From Pycnopodia helianthoides (Eukaryota; Echinodermata; Asteroidea; Forcipulatida; Asteriidae): a stretch of DNA of 64,000 bases. This document shows, in pieces, positions 14,201 to 26,589 of the stretch (positions within the stretch are counted from its first letter, which is position 1; every line of letters starts with the position of its first letter). The notes beneath the pieces are model-generated. The model was not told the origin of the DNA, made no database searches, and saw only the letters and a list, made by a program, of their open reading frames with translations. The stretch is from contig CM063254.1 in the NCBI GenBank assembly GCA_032158295.1, positions 19,854,147-19,918,146 on the forward strand. The letters run 5' to 3'. Both the position numbers and the translations under genes were made by a program.

Positions 14201-17200
14201 AATTTGCGGGTTTACGGATTGCAAACCTCAGCAGAAGGTATCACCATCTGACTGACATAGATATCATAGAGTGAGGTACTGTAACGCAGTACTGCAGATG
14301 AAGACAAAAATATGGCCTCTTTATAAGACTTTTATTTCAAGTTATAACTTATTGCTCTAATGACAATTTGTCTTAACTAGGAGGTCCCACAAGTATTAAT
14401 AATAATGTCCACAAATATTCTCTGCCAGTCTTTGCTGGACTGGTATATACCTGTATTGTGCGACTACACACACAAGACCTTTGTAAATGAAGCACGATTT
14501 TTCGAAAAGTTTCCCTTTCCCAACTTTGTTTAAAAAAAATCTGAGCGAATTCACCGGTCTGTCGATGAGCTGAAGTAAGCGAATTATTTTGGAGCGCCCT
14601 CTGGTGGCACGATCCACTTGTAAAGTTTGTTTTCTCTGCAGACTAAATTGATTTCAGTCTGGAATCTAGATGAGCTTGTCCCACGGGAATGTAGTTGGGG
14701 TGTTTGCTGGTAATTGGACGGAAGGAAAGTGAGAAGCGGGCGTCAAAAGTTGTTCCTATTGGGTTATAAAGTGATTCAGTGTGCAATTGCAAGAGGTATG
14801 AATCCGCTGGGACGCTTTATCGGGGCGAATGACCGGAGCGACGAGGCAGTACTGGGGCACACTCTTTTGGCGCGTACGCAAAATGGTTGTTATAATTGAT
14901 GATGTCTAACTCTATAGGTCCACATGGTTCATTGAAATGAATGGTTCTTGTTTTGTGTCTGGCTTAACAGGAATATTAGAAGAAAATATGACAGAAGACA
15001 TTCGCCTATATCAAAAGGAAAATTGGCTTGAAACTAAAATTGGCATTCTGTTAAAACTTTTGTGATTCTATTTAATCGAGTGAAACTTTGCCGGTCCAAA
15101 ACTTAAAAGATCGGAAGTTTTTTACGAGTTGAAATCAATATGGATCGTGCAAGCTTCAACCAAAAGCATCTAAGACGCGATAGTACGAATAGTTGCAATA
15201 CAACGAGTAGATTCAGCTTCGGTTCAATATACCTTAGTTTGAAACTTAACATCTTAAATGGTTCGTCTATTTTGGGGTCACGTCTTCTTTTGTAAAAAAA
15301 AAAAATATGTTGTTGATAAAAGTGGAAAGCTCTTCTCGGACTTGCTAAAGTTTTAGAACACACCTCGTTTATAACATTCAGAAACAGAACTGTAAACAAA
15401 ACCAACTATATAAGCTTTTTGAAGGGTGGGATTTAGTTGATCGTTTTATCGGTCCATTGGTTCATTGATTGCTCCATTTGTACTCCATTATCATTCACGG
15501 TGGTCGAAATTCGAACTAAATATCATTGGCGAATCGAATGCACAAACCTAGCGTAACACACAGCTCCCAACAGTCATGTATTTCTGTCCACACATTTGTC
15601 TACACAAGTGCTCTGCTCTCCCAAAACAAATCACTGAATTGCTGATTGAAATTTATTATCGGGCTGAAATACCGGGGTGACCTCAACTAACCAAAACACC
15701 CTTCGCGTAGGTCGAGTATCCCACGTGGATGCCATTCAGCATGATTGCCCACATTGGATCAAGAACAACACCAGCGATAAATACGCTGATATTTTTCGCA
15801 AGAATCTAAATTGCCTCAATTGGTCCCCGGGTGGTGTTTTGTACCAAAGTTTCCGCTGCCGTAATTGCACCGTCACGCACACATATTGTGCAAAATGAAA
15901 ATGTTGACTCTATTTTAAAAAATAACGGTTCTGAAACGGTTTGGTGTTTTGTTAAAGAGAGAGAGGCATTACGAACAGTTTAGGATCCAAAAACACAAAG
16001 ATAAACTGGTTCTTTTAGGTTGCAAGTTATTTCAAGGGTGGAGTGGTTTTCTTCCGCATACGAAATCAAAACTTGAAAATGAAGAGATGTGACGTAGAGG
16101 GCGGACACCTCTCATCTTGATTACATAATTGAGTGATCTGCTCGAATCTTACATGTAAACTCAATGGGTCAGCCAATGATGATTCTACATTATAGATTTG
16201 TTTAGAGTTGAATACAAATGGATGAAAATGACACGGAGTGTATGTCAACAGACAACTTTCACATTGTTGTAGATTTTGTGAATGTGTTATCAATAAATGA
16301 AAAAAACCGCTGTGACTTTACTTTGTATTGAGTGTCAGAACGAACCTGAAGCTATAAGCCTATGTGGACATAAAGCTGGTGTTCTCACTGGATAGTTATA
16401 CCTTGATCGGTATCAATGCGGGTCAATTGATTAATAGTTGATCACTATTAATCCGGGTGTCCCCACAAGATTATGAATGGCTGAAACAACTAACATAAAT
16501 TATATTTTGGAGGTTGTAACACACAGCAACCACAACCTTCAGAGTGTATTTTTCAACTTATTGGAACCTTCCAGTTTGAAAAAAATCCTATTAAAAACAA
16601 TATAGGTCTACTCGTAATAGAAACGATACCGGTTCTCATTGATATCTTTTATTATTAAATGCACCCTACCGTAAAACCCCAAAGGACGCCCCGCCATTTT
16701 GAAAAGCAACTGACGTAATTATTTTCTACGTGAGTAGCAGTTGTAAAACTTGATCCAAGATGTAAACGCTCAAAATATTGACAAACATATCCCCGTTTTA
16801 CCCACAAACCCTGCACCAAGTAGAGCCAAGACTTGACAAAACTCAACAGGGATTCTGTTTATGCCATTTGATTACATCAATTCATGTCGAGATTTTTATT
16901 TATTTATTTTTCTATCTCTCCACACATTCAGTGAGCATAGCTTGAGCTCGACCTTCTGTTATTATTAGAGTTAAGTGCCCGGCATATTTCGGAAAGGGGG
17001 AAAGGCCCGCCCGCCGAGTCATTCCGAAACTGTGTCTTTTTGGATGGTGGGCACACCCGCAGGCTGTTTTGGAACGAACGGTAGAGGGCCTTCCAGGGTA
17101 GCCATTAGTGTTGCATGGCAAGCATTGTAACTCGCGCGATATCACAGCAAGAGGGCTAGGTAGCATCCCACGGCGCTCAATTAAGAGTATTGATGCACCG

Positions 17201-20026
17201 ATACTTGCTTATACATTGGCCTTATCACGGTAATTGGAAATTAATATGTCCATGGCTGCCAGCTAGTCAGACAACAGTCCAACCGACAAACTTCGCAATC
17301 GGTCTCAAAGTCCACTGATTACCATTTTATTACTTTCTTTACCACGCGATTCTTTAATTTGCGCAGTATTTGATCAAGTTTCCCCACCGTAAAATGTATT
17401 ATTAGAGCTGTGCCGGCCGGCGGAGTTTGAGCCATTTGCCTCCATGATAGTCTCGAGTAATAAAACCTTACGGACATAGAAGAAACGCTCCGATTGCTTC
17501 CAAGAGATCTCATCATCAATCGAGTATAGGGAGCGGTTATTTCTGCGGCTAAATCGGGGGTTCAATTTAGAAAAGTGGAAATGATTACTCTAGCCCCAGG
17601 AGACACTCCAAACCCGCTTCGATAATTGAGCGAAAAATTAAATTGTTTCCACACCGAGCGAGGAATGCCTTTGAAGTAAGCGCTCACCGAGTCTTGATGG
17701 AAATAACCTGGGCGTCTGCTGCCTTGAAGACCCCATAGCAGAGCGGTCGCGCTCTGCTAAACTAGTCCCCCGCTTAGTCCGTTAGATACTCCCGGCATTA
17801 TCGTTCCGTGACCCCAAACCGAACCTTCAGTGCCCGAGGAAAATACACCAAAATGATACAACCCTCCCGCTGAGTCCAAATATTGGCTGTTTTTCTCCCC
17901 GAGTGATTCTCCGACCATGGAGTTAAAATGATGTTCACTGTTTGACACAAACTGTCAAGTCTAGGTTCTATATATGTTATGACGTCTTTAAACTGTGCAG
18001 TTTGTCATTTGAAATATAAGACACAGAACCAGAGGTGACTAGAGTACGTACATCAAATGACAACTGACAGAAAGAAAAGTTTCATTTTTGAGATAATCAG
18101 GTGATTGAAAGACCTGAGATAAAAGAGAATATGGAGCTTGTGTGTGGGTTGTATTCTGTACTTCAACACGCAAGACCTCTTTTCATTTAGTGAAAGACCA
18201 CAACAATGAAGGCCTATGGGATGTGTATCACACGTGTTTCAGAAGGAGACAGTGCATTGACAAGAACAATTGTCATGCCACATGAACGCATCACTTTACA
18301 TTTCTTGTTCATTAGATTATTTTCTATACTTTCCTATGTTGTCTATCTATAATCATTTTGCCAAATATGTGTCTTGTTCATTATTCACATCTTCTCAGTT
18401 TATGGTTAACTAATTATGTTTTGGAAAAGACGCCACAAAATAGCACGATGACTTTTTAACGCCAATCCGAAGAAAGCATCAGATTGTTCAACAACTCTAG
18501 AATCAAACATTACCTTAAAACAAATCAAATGTTTCTCTTTAATTAAGGTAATACCTGCCTACTGAAGCAGTGTTGACAACGATGCAGAATATTTTCGATC
18601 TTTGAGACAAATTTTTACCCAAGCACTGTTTTTCTGTCGTCACAAAATCTCTCTATTTCTACTACCTCCACGGGCTAAGCAACAAAAGCCTAAATGGCTT
18701 CATGTGTAGACAAAGGATTTCACCATTCCTTGACATAAAGGTCAATGCATTCATGGCCCTCAGTCCAATCAAATAAAACAAAATAATAATACAATTCTGC
18801 ATTCAAATCCGAAGACAATTCCATTAAAATTTATGGATTTAATATATCTAATATCTCAAGAAATCATTTATCACAAACTGCATCGTTAACTCTTCAAGTA
18901 ATTATGCGCTAATTTATTGGTCATGCTTTATAAGCGATCCATAATCAGGGTAAATTATGCCAATAATGGTACCTTGGAGATTTCACTAATGCCGAGTAAT
19001 TATTCTGATTCTACTGAATTGGCCAGAATGATGCATTGGTGGGTGACTGTTAAAGTCATAATTTGCCCGCAGTGTCGTGTCATGCATAATTCATGCTGAA
19101 AATGTCCGTGTAAGTCTTGAACAAGGTCGTTTTCTCACTTTCCATCTCACTTTCCGCAGTCAGGGGGAACAACGGAAGATTTGGCGGGTTACTTATTCAG
19201 ATTAATCTCCTAAACTTTACGAGTGATAAATCATAAACTGGAATAATACACACGGGAAATATAGGTCCTATTTGATACAAGTATCTGGTAAGATTGTCTT
19301 CCAAACAGCCGGTGTTCACTCAATCTATACATGGACGGGGTCGATGTGACAATAATGCTTGGACAGTAATCGCGATTTCATAGACAACCGTCTAAACTCT
19401 GGTAAAATGCAGTCATTATTCTATCAGAAATATTGAACTCTTGTGATGATCCCTGCTATTTTTTCTGAAAATGTATTTGATTATCTTGTCTACAACTTTA
19501 TAGTGGTGTATGGTGCCTCTCAATACAGCAGATGCTGCATTTATTGTTAATTTTGTTTGTTTTGAGGATTTAATTTTGTAAATAAAACAAACCATGGCTT
19601 ATCGCCTTTTCGTCACTAATTGAGTGATACGGACTGTGGGCAAGCATCTTTTAAAATGAAGAGCAGAATTCATAGACTCTGTTGCCATCAAACATTCAAT
19701 TCGAGGAGAGTGTGGTTTCCCTGATGTAGTTGTTTGTGTTTTGCAATGTACAGTGAAATGCAATCTTTACTCACGTTGAGCATGATTTGCTTAATGTCAG
19801 ATTCAGTTTCAAATGATTGAATTCAAAGTACAGTTTGTGAGAAAACCTTACTACTGGGAAGCGATTGCCTCTCACAACAAAATATATTATCGTTATCATT
19901 ATTTAAAACAACAATTGTTTATGAATGTCATCATGATTATCTGACGCCGCCGAGTCATTGTCCAATTCTTGTTTTTATACCAATCAACATTTGATGATAC
20001 GCGTGCAGACTTCAGACGCTGGCGAC
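11231..20026. other. Gene-poor interval between homeobox genes
   Basis: No exon, RNA gene or clear transposon could be supported. The sequence is mostly unique and AT-rich, with several mixed-composition blocks that would be worth a conservation check as enhancers: about 11930-12200, 12870-13150, 16970-17170, 17390-17560, 17640-17950 and 18900-19110. The last is dense in TAAT/ATTA homeodomain-type cores and ATGCATAAT-like octamer motifs. This is a composition judgement only. Confidence 0.4.
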
Positions 20027-20460
20027 TGGGGTACATCCACTGGGGTACATCTAACATCTGTTGAGGTACATCTTATCTAGGTACATCTGTTGAGGTACGT
20101 ATATCTAGGTACATATGTTGATGTACATATATCTAGGTACACCTACTGAGTATGAGGTACATCTGGTGAGGTACATCTTTCTAGGTACATCTGTTGAGTT
20201 ACATCTACTGAGGTACATCTGTTGAGGTACATCTACTGAGGTACATCTGTTGAGGTACATCTACTGAGGTACATCTGTTGAGGTACATCTACTGAGGTAC
20301 ATCTGTTGAGGTACATCTACTGAGGTACATCTGTTGAGGTACATCTACTGAGGTACATCTACTGAGGTACATCTACAGAGGTACATCTACTGAGGTACAT
20401 CTGTTGAGGTACATCTACTGAGGTACATTTACCAGAGGTACATCTACTGACATCTACTGC
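20027..20460. repeat. 15/30-bp minisatellite (GAGGTACATCTACTGAGGTACATCTGTT)
   Basis: About 430 bp of tandem repeat with a 15-nt core, GAGGTACATCTACT or GAGGTACATCTGTT. The two variants alternate regularly in the middle of the array, giving a 30-nt higher-order unit. The left edge (20027-20180) is more diverged, with variants such as TCTAGGTACATATGTTGAT, and the centre is nearly perfect, which suggests recent expansion in the middle. A GTAC palindrome lies in every unit. No protein is likely. Confidence 0.95.
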
Positions 20461-22292
20461 AAGAGATGCTATTGAGGCCACACCGGACTGACAAGAAGCC
20501 AATATTCCATGCAAGTCTTTTAGCCCAAAGATAGACCAGCAGTGACTAAAGACGAGGATGGGTCTGAACCTCTAGAAGTAGGCCTATATGCAGAAGCCAA
20601 AGCACTCACTCAAGACTGAACAATCGAAAATGAATCCAATACACAGCATTTTCATCACCACCAATGCCCCAAAATACATTAAATATACACGTAGGCCTAA
20701 AGTGCAAACATACACATCGCTGAGAAGACAATAGTACAACTGTAAACGGTTGCAGCACAAATAGCAGACCGATGTGCCAAGAAAACTTGGCACCGGTCGG
20801 TTATGACATACACACTGTCGACTGACGGCCAGTGTAGGCCTCATTTACAGACAAGATGTAATCAGGGTTCGGTAGCCCATCAAAAATTACAGCAATTCTT
20901 ACTCGTTTTTTCGAATCATGCGGTTATGAAATAAAGTTGTCTTTAATCTTCGACTATAAATCATAACGGATGAAACGTGCAACCAATATAAGTCAGCTGA
21001 ATTAGATAACGAATACACTGCCAACTGCAGATCCAAGTACTAAACGGAAAAACAATTCAACAAAACATTTTTAATATCTAAATCAGAAATGATTTTAAAT
21101 AATAATGACCAGGCTTGGTATGTTGTTATTTTGTTGGAGAACAAAGACCCCATCTGTCGAATTTCCGGAACAGACTGATGAAGTTTGATCCCATCGTTTT
21201 TTTTGCTTAGGGTAGCCCAGCCTTACAGCTCACATTCGCTGTGTGTAAATACCAATTAACTAGCTTGAGAATCGATCCACCTAAGTTAATTACACAATAG
21301 TTAAAACAAAACGACTCAAGATCTTTACAAATTTAAGTTGATTTTAATTAATAAATAAATAATATTTGTTTTGAGAGTGACGTTGATGGGAAGTTATTCC
21401 ATCTGATCATCCTCAACAGAGCTATGTAAAACAAATACCTCACAAAGAAACTAAACCAAACAAAAACCTTTCTTGTAATAACACTGTTTCTTGACAGTTG
21501 ATTGATGCTAATGTCAGCGCCATGCCAAACCTAATCTGGTTTGCCTCGTTGTCCGAAGAATAGGCTTATGACAGTATCAAAATACAAATCGCTTCACGTA
21601 CTTCGGGGAGACGGTGCGACACTTTTTGAAAGAGTACAGATTATTATTTTTTCTAAGCAAAAACAATTCACCACTGGAAATAATTAACTTAAATTTAAAT
21701 CTGTTTTACACTTTGACAACAAGTTAATGTGTAAGACAACGCCGAAAATAAATATCAAAGGTCTTGATAAATTAAACAATAAAAGTGCTTCTTTCTTTTT
21801 TGTAAACCAAAACATCCGCGTGGAACTGACTCTTCAAACATGTGACGAAAGTAAAACAAAAATAATATGCCAAATCCAGAACAGACTGGTGAAACAATAG
21901 ACATAATCTTACAAAAGAAAAGTTACATTTTGCTGTCCCTAAAAAAGGCACGAAACCATTTTAAAGGCGAATCGCAATTTACTTTCTAAATCCCATCTTC
22001 TTAACAGAAAGCAACTCAAATCACCTTGTTCATTTTCCAGACTTCTTCATCAAACCAGAGAGTAAATGAAAAATAAGACAGAAAAGAAAATGCATATTAG
22101 GGAAACCGTTCACTCCCTCTACTTTAGTCTTGTGAGGCATCGATGTACACAATGTTTATTTTGGTGTGACGTGACATTGAGTGTGTTTAGTGTGCGTCTT
22201 GTATGGTTTCGCATGTCGTAAATTGCATTGGATTGCACGCACCTTGAGCTGTTTGTTTTTGAAGTAAACAGTTTCGCTTAAATTGTCATTCT
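20461..22292. other. Intergenic DNA downstream of the Vent-like gene
   Basis: AT-rich, with no recognisable gene or repeat family. The minus-strand open frame at 20844-20584 is Cys/Val/Leu-rich, matches no domain I know and has no splice context, so I treat it as chance. Confidence 0.4.
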
Positions 22293-22298
22293 TTTATT
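22293..22298 (-). terminator. Poly(A) signal of the Vent-like gene
   Basis: AATAAA on the minus strand, about 190 nt downstream of the stop codon at 22491-22489. It is the first canonical hexamer after the stop and fits a short 3' UTR. Confidence 0.55.
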
Positions 22299-22488
22299 AG
22301 TCATCGTAAGACATTGTTGAGCAGGACAATAAAGCGACTTGTCACATCAATGATGTCACGGGGCTTTGTCGCAGCCAACTCCTGTCATTTTCTCAACCAG
22401 ACTATTTATGACGGCAATGTCCATAGGGTGACCAGTCACTGTAAACCACCAAGGATGCGTTGGAGGTCAATTCTGTTAGTTGGACACC

Positions 22489-22981
22489 TCACACGTGACG
22501 AGGGGGATACTGGACGCCCCCATGCGGTCCGATTGTGTTAGTCGAGGTCCAGGGGTGAATGCCAAGCCCAGCTGGAAAGTGTGGGAAAACAGGAGTTCCG
22601 TATACAGCTTGTGCTGGACAACAGCTTTCTGTCGATGCTGTTGGGGTTGGAGTTTGGCTGTAGATCGTTGAGGGCGCTAGCATTGGATACCAAGATAATC
22701 CATCAGACTGTCCTGTCCCAGCAACTGCAGGGGGCGTGGTCAAGTTGGATGGTGGTGGGGTGGGAACCACAAACTGTCTCGGCATTCCAATCACCGAGGC
22801 CGCAGGTGGCGCGCTCGCGTTTGATAGCGGTGGGGTTGAAACGAGAAACTGACCCTGTGTTGCCGCTGGAGGGCACTGTAACGTTTTCATTGCCCTGACG
22901 GTTTTTGCAGCGGTTGTGATAATTTCATCCGGCTTTTGACGCTTCCATCTCATTCGTCGGTTTTGAAACCAGGGTTTTTAC
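22489..22981 (-). CDS. Homeobox exon 3 (helix 3 and C-terminal tail)
   Basis: Read after removing one base near 22972-22979, it gives VKTWFQNRRMRWKRQKPDE and then about 145 residues of Ala/Pro/Thr-rich tail to a TGA at 22491-22489. As sequenced, splicing from exon 2 would shift into VKTLVSKPTNEMEASKAG and a stop within 19 codons. Codon content and the internal repeat of the tail look like a maintained coding frame apart from that single base. Confidence 0.75.
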
Positions 22982-25847
22982 CTAACGGAAAAACATGGAA
23001 ATATATATATTGTCTACTGAAAGAGCTTGATTTGTGCTCGTATTGTGTTAGCTTGGTGTTAGGCTGAAGATAATACGACTGGTGATCAGGATGCACCGGA
23101 AAATGAAAGTTAACTTTTCAAAATATATAAGCAATATGTTGGTAATAATTTAAACGAAAATCTTTCTCGAAAACGAGAGTAATTTACTTTTAATTAAATT
23201 GTGTAGTACTTGAAACAGTGTGGGAATACTCTTCTGAAAAAAATGTATCTGTATCAAATCGGCAATCAACCGTCTCTACTGTGTCTTTGAATCGTTTAGT
23301 TCGCCTCAACATACACAGAAACTGTTGGATAGACCAAGGCTCCCTCTACGATGGGATGGATATTGAGCGCGGCTTGAATCGCACGTTCACGGTGTGAAGA
23401 TGACCATTAATAAATTGCGAAGTACTTGAGGATCAACTGGATTGTTGGACTGTAGAACTCCAACCATCTCAGTAAAGCTCTATTGATCCACATCACAGCA
23501 GGATTAGACCTTGATCGATGTCAGACCATTCAATTATTGCATTTGTTCAGCTTTCCTGAGAGATTATCCCATATTTATCAGTGTCGCTAAGATTACAAAC
23601 TGTCTTGCTACTACCACGTGGGAACAAAGTGACACACAGCAATACATCATTCGCTATTTTTATGGCTGTGTAAAACCATGGAGGCCTACGTTTTACCAAG
23701 TGCAAACTTTCATTACATAATAACAAAAGCTACTCATAAATCAATCGCATTTATCCAGTCAGTCTAAAATATATGGAACAAATCAATACGGTCCTCGACC
23801 TATTGATGTGAGGTTATAATTATTGGCTTGAATGTCAGAACAACACACTATTTTACCTTATCATAACAACCAGTAATTATTAGCAATGTCAAACTCGATT
23901 CTAAGATGTTCATACTTGTATAGTGAGTTCATCTTTAAGACAAGACGTAAGGGACCTTAACAAGAATTCTCAACCACAGTTGAATCATTTAAGCTTCTCT
24001 TCTACTGCTAAGCTATTTCTACTCCATGCACATCAATTGTGTATTTCGTTGTTTTGGAGGAAGGTGTATGAAATTAGAAACCCTGTCAAAATAATGAAGA
24101 CTTGAAATGCTATGAGTATACCTGTGTTTCTTCCAGTCCCAAGTGTCCTGCTAGCTCCTTGCGATCTATTACATTCAAGTACATGCTCATCTTGAAGTAT
24201 CTTTCCATACTGTCTACTTGTTCTTTGCTAAATGTTGTTCTTAATCTCCTTTTCTTGAGTAGGGGTAAAGTGGACTCCGGAGGGGCTGGCCCTGGAAAGA
24301 TATTTATAGAAAATGGTTAGGATTTTACTTTGACATTAAAAGCACTTTAAATCAAAAACAAATTAGCCATATATACATTTCCAGCGAATTGACCAACCAC
24401 TTTAAAGGAACATTACAGAATTGGTAAAAAAAAAAAACTTGTAAAATATACTTTTGATCACAGATTTACATAAAACTTACACGGTCTAAAGATGATAGTA
24501 GAAAACATCCCTTGAAATATTTCTGTCTGAAATGCCACATTTGATGAGAAATGAATAAACTAATTTTCCGATTGGAGTTTATCGCTCAGTGAGCGTTTTA
24601 TCCATTTGTTGAACCTATATGATTTCATGCAAATGTGTAATCGGTTTTTCACTATTTTCTCGTGACCCAGATGGCCGATCGATCTCAAACTTCTACAGGT
24701 TTGTTAGTTTATGTGTATGGTGGATTACATAAAGTGATTACACACTGCCAGCAACTGTTTTGTTAGCTATAGAAAACCAATTCTGTAATGTTCCTTTAAA
24801 GCAATACAACTGCACAGAATGTGCATGGTGGAACTGCAGTGTTAAGAATTAACTGTGTTCATGTAGATACTGTGCAAATGCATTCCCACATAAGATTGCA
24901 GGTTGTCACGAGTTATCCATCATTCAAAATGAATGATTTTTACAATGGAGGGAGTTGCCGGACACACGGCCCTGAAACGGGGCACGCATTGTGGGATTAA
25001 AAAGGGGGAAGTAGAACTATAGTAGTACAAGAGGAAACCAACAAGATGACCATTGACTTAGGCAGCAGGGGAGGGGGTGGGGGGGGGGTAATGATTTTTA
25101 ATTTCAAATTATTCAAGTGATTATTATACTACAACGGAAGTGAAGAATGTCCTTTAATTTGTACAAGTACTAACGTTTTGTGATCATCCGGTCATCTTCA
25201 AGTCCATTATTGGTGATAGGAGCCACTGCCATAGTGGGCTGGCAGACTGAACGCCATTGTGGTCTGAGGACTCCAGAAAAGCTGGCTGTCTCTGTGGTAT
25301 TGCTACACTGGTATCGAGTCTCTGACACATGTCCATGATGAGATTGCAGGTATACCTTACTTGAAGAGGCTGGTGGTACCACACCTGCTGTTGATTTGAC
25401 CTGACTGGCAATCTTTAGCAGACCCCCACCCTTATTGGAATCTTCTTGTGGGTACGAGTAGAAAGGGAAATGATCATTGCTCATAGATGTAATAACGTGT
25501 AGTGGAGTCATGAACTTCTTGGCTGGCTCCATGTTGTAGGAATTGTCGAGTTGTTGTGGGGGCATCATCGTATGCGAGGCTGTCATGGGGTGGTAGAGCA
25601 TATTATTACAATGTTCTCCCGGTACATGTGAGGAAGTAGAACCCAGTACCTGCCTAGACGAAGATGGTTGGCAGGGTACGGGAGGTTGACTTTTTCGTGG
25701 TGGTGCCGTATCGGTAAAGGGGATGGGCAAGTAGCTACTGAAGACGGTGTTCTCTTGTGATCCTTCCTTGGTTTCGATGTTGTCAGGTTGTCGGTTTATC
25801 CATGTGGTGGTTGTACACTCAAGATCAAACGCACTGGTGTACGACAT
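22489..25847 (-). CDS. Vent-like (NK-class) homeobox transcription factor, 3 exons, frame-broken
   Basis: A homeodomain DNA-binding regulator. Exon 1 is 25847-25175 (ATG, MSYTSAFDLE; Pro/Ser/Gln-rich; ends AAAC|GTTAGT, phase 1). Exon 2 is 24291-24122 (acceptor CTTTCCAG|GG, donor CAG|GTATAC, phase 0). Exon 3 is 22981-22489 (acceptor CCGTTAG|GTA). Phases 1 and 0 join correctly. The homeodomain begins KKRRLRTTFSKEQ, residues 25-44 include YLNVIDRKELAGHLGLEETQ, and helix 3 reads VKTWFQNRRMRWKRQ. It has Gln50, Asn51 and Thr47, an unusual Met16, and an intron after residue 44. Thr47 and Met54 with the DR-LA--L pattern favour Vent/Ventx, with Barx- or Bsx-type genes as alternatives. The C-terminus is Pro/Thr-rich with a duplicated QF(L/V)VxTPPxSN block. 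Exon 3 carries one extra base between acceptor and TGG (finding 1). The predicted length without the break is about 444 residues. Confidence 0.8.
24122..24291 (-). CDS. Homeobox exon 2 (homeodomain residues 1-44)
   Basis: This exon encodes PAPPESTLPLL followed by the N-terminal arm (KKRRLR), helix 1 (KEQVDSMERYFKM) and helix 2 plus the turn to Gln44. It is 170 nt, entering with two bases of a split Arg codon and leaving in phase 0. The stretch between homeodomain residues 8 and 44 has no stop or gap, so this exon looks intact and under constraint. Confidence 0.85.
24402..24799. mobile_element. TTAA-flanked MITE, family A, copy 2 (in intron 1)
   Basis: Second copy of the element at 10832-11230, with intact 22-bp inverted ends (TTAAAGGAACATTACAGAATTGG and its complement at the right end). 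It lies within intron 1 of the Vent-like gene. The two copies differ by scattered substitutions and small indels, so neither is a recent duplication of the other. It is non-coding. Confidence 0.88.
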
Positions 25848-26585
25848 GGCGCCATTAATCGACCGAGCGATTCACAAACAATGACATTAAACTCAGCAAT
25901 CCCTTCTTCAATCATCACTTTCCATGAAGTGTCTTCAAGGCATGGATACAATAAGTAGAGCAGTACGACCCGGACTAACACCTCATGGAATTTCACCCCA
26001 TGAATTGAATTCGGTCCTGTAAGTCGGATTACAGCAGGCCATGATCAAAAACAACTTATTGCCAGGCCCAAGCATTGTGATGTATAAGATCATTGAAGCC
26101 GAGCGGGTAAACCCGTATCCAACAAAACTACTATGCAATTTAAGGACAGGGCGTTCCAGCCACCCATTGTAGCAAATTGAAACCTCTATTATGTAAAATC
26201 CAGTTGTGTTTAGAATCACCAGTGGCTAGCATGTTATGTCCTTTATTTGCCGGGTGTGGGGGAAGAAAATTTAAATTCGGAAGCATTCTAAGAATCGCCC
26301 AAAGCTCACCATTTAAATTAAATTGGGTTAATTGGGGTGGAAAATCAATTTGGTAATTGTCAACTGAAAACGCTGTTGAACAATGAGGATTAGACCCAAT
26401 TCATGAATAACATTGTTGCCACACGGTGTGACCAATAACCTAATGGAGATACGGCAACCCACATGACCTAGTCTTTTAATTTGCACATCCGTAAATTTGT
26501 TTTGTGCAGAGTGTAAAAGAGAATAAGATGGTTTTGGGTAAAGTTCTGCACCAAACTCAGATATTTTCACAAGCATGAGTGAAAC
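25848..26585. other. 5' flank of the Vent-like gene
   Basis: No exon is seen. This should contain the promoter of the minus-strand Vent-like gene, but I could not pick out a convincing TATA box or initiator. It has AT-rich unique sequence and no repeat. Confidence 0.4.
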
Positions 26586-26589
26586 AATT

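Noticed and set aside
20027..20460. CRISPR-like array
   Set aside because: The repeats are directly abutting with no unique spacers, and the DNA is animal. It is a minisatellite.
22581..22898. Plus-strand frame of 105 codons
   Set aside because: It is the antisense of Vent-like exon 3. The minus strand has the homeodomain, splice signals and poly(A) signal.
25796..26219. Minus-strand frames upstream of the Vent-like start
   Set aside because: Not in frame with exon 1, and without motif. Exon 1 has a clear ATG of its own at 25847.
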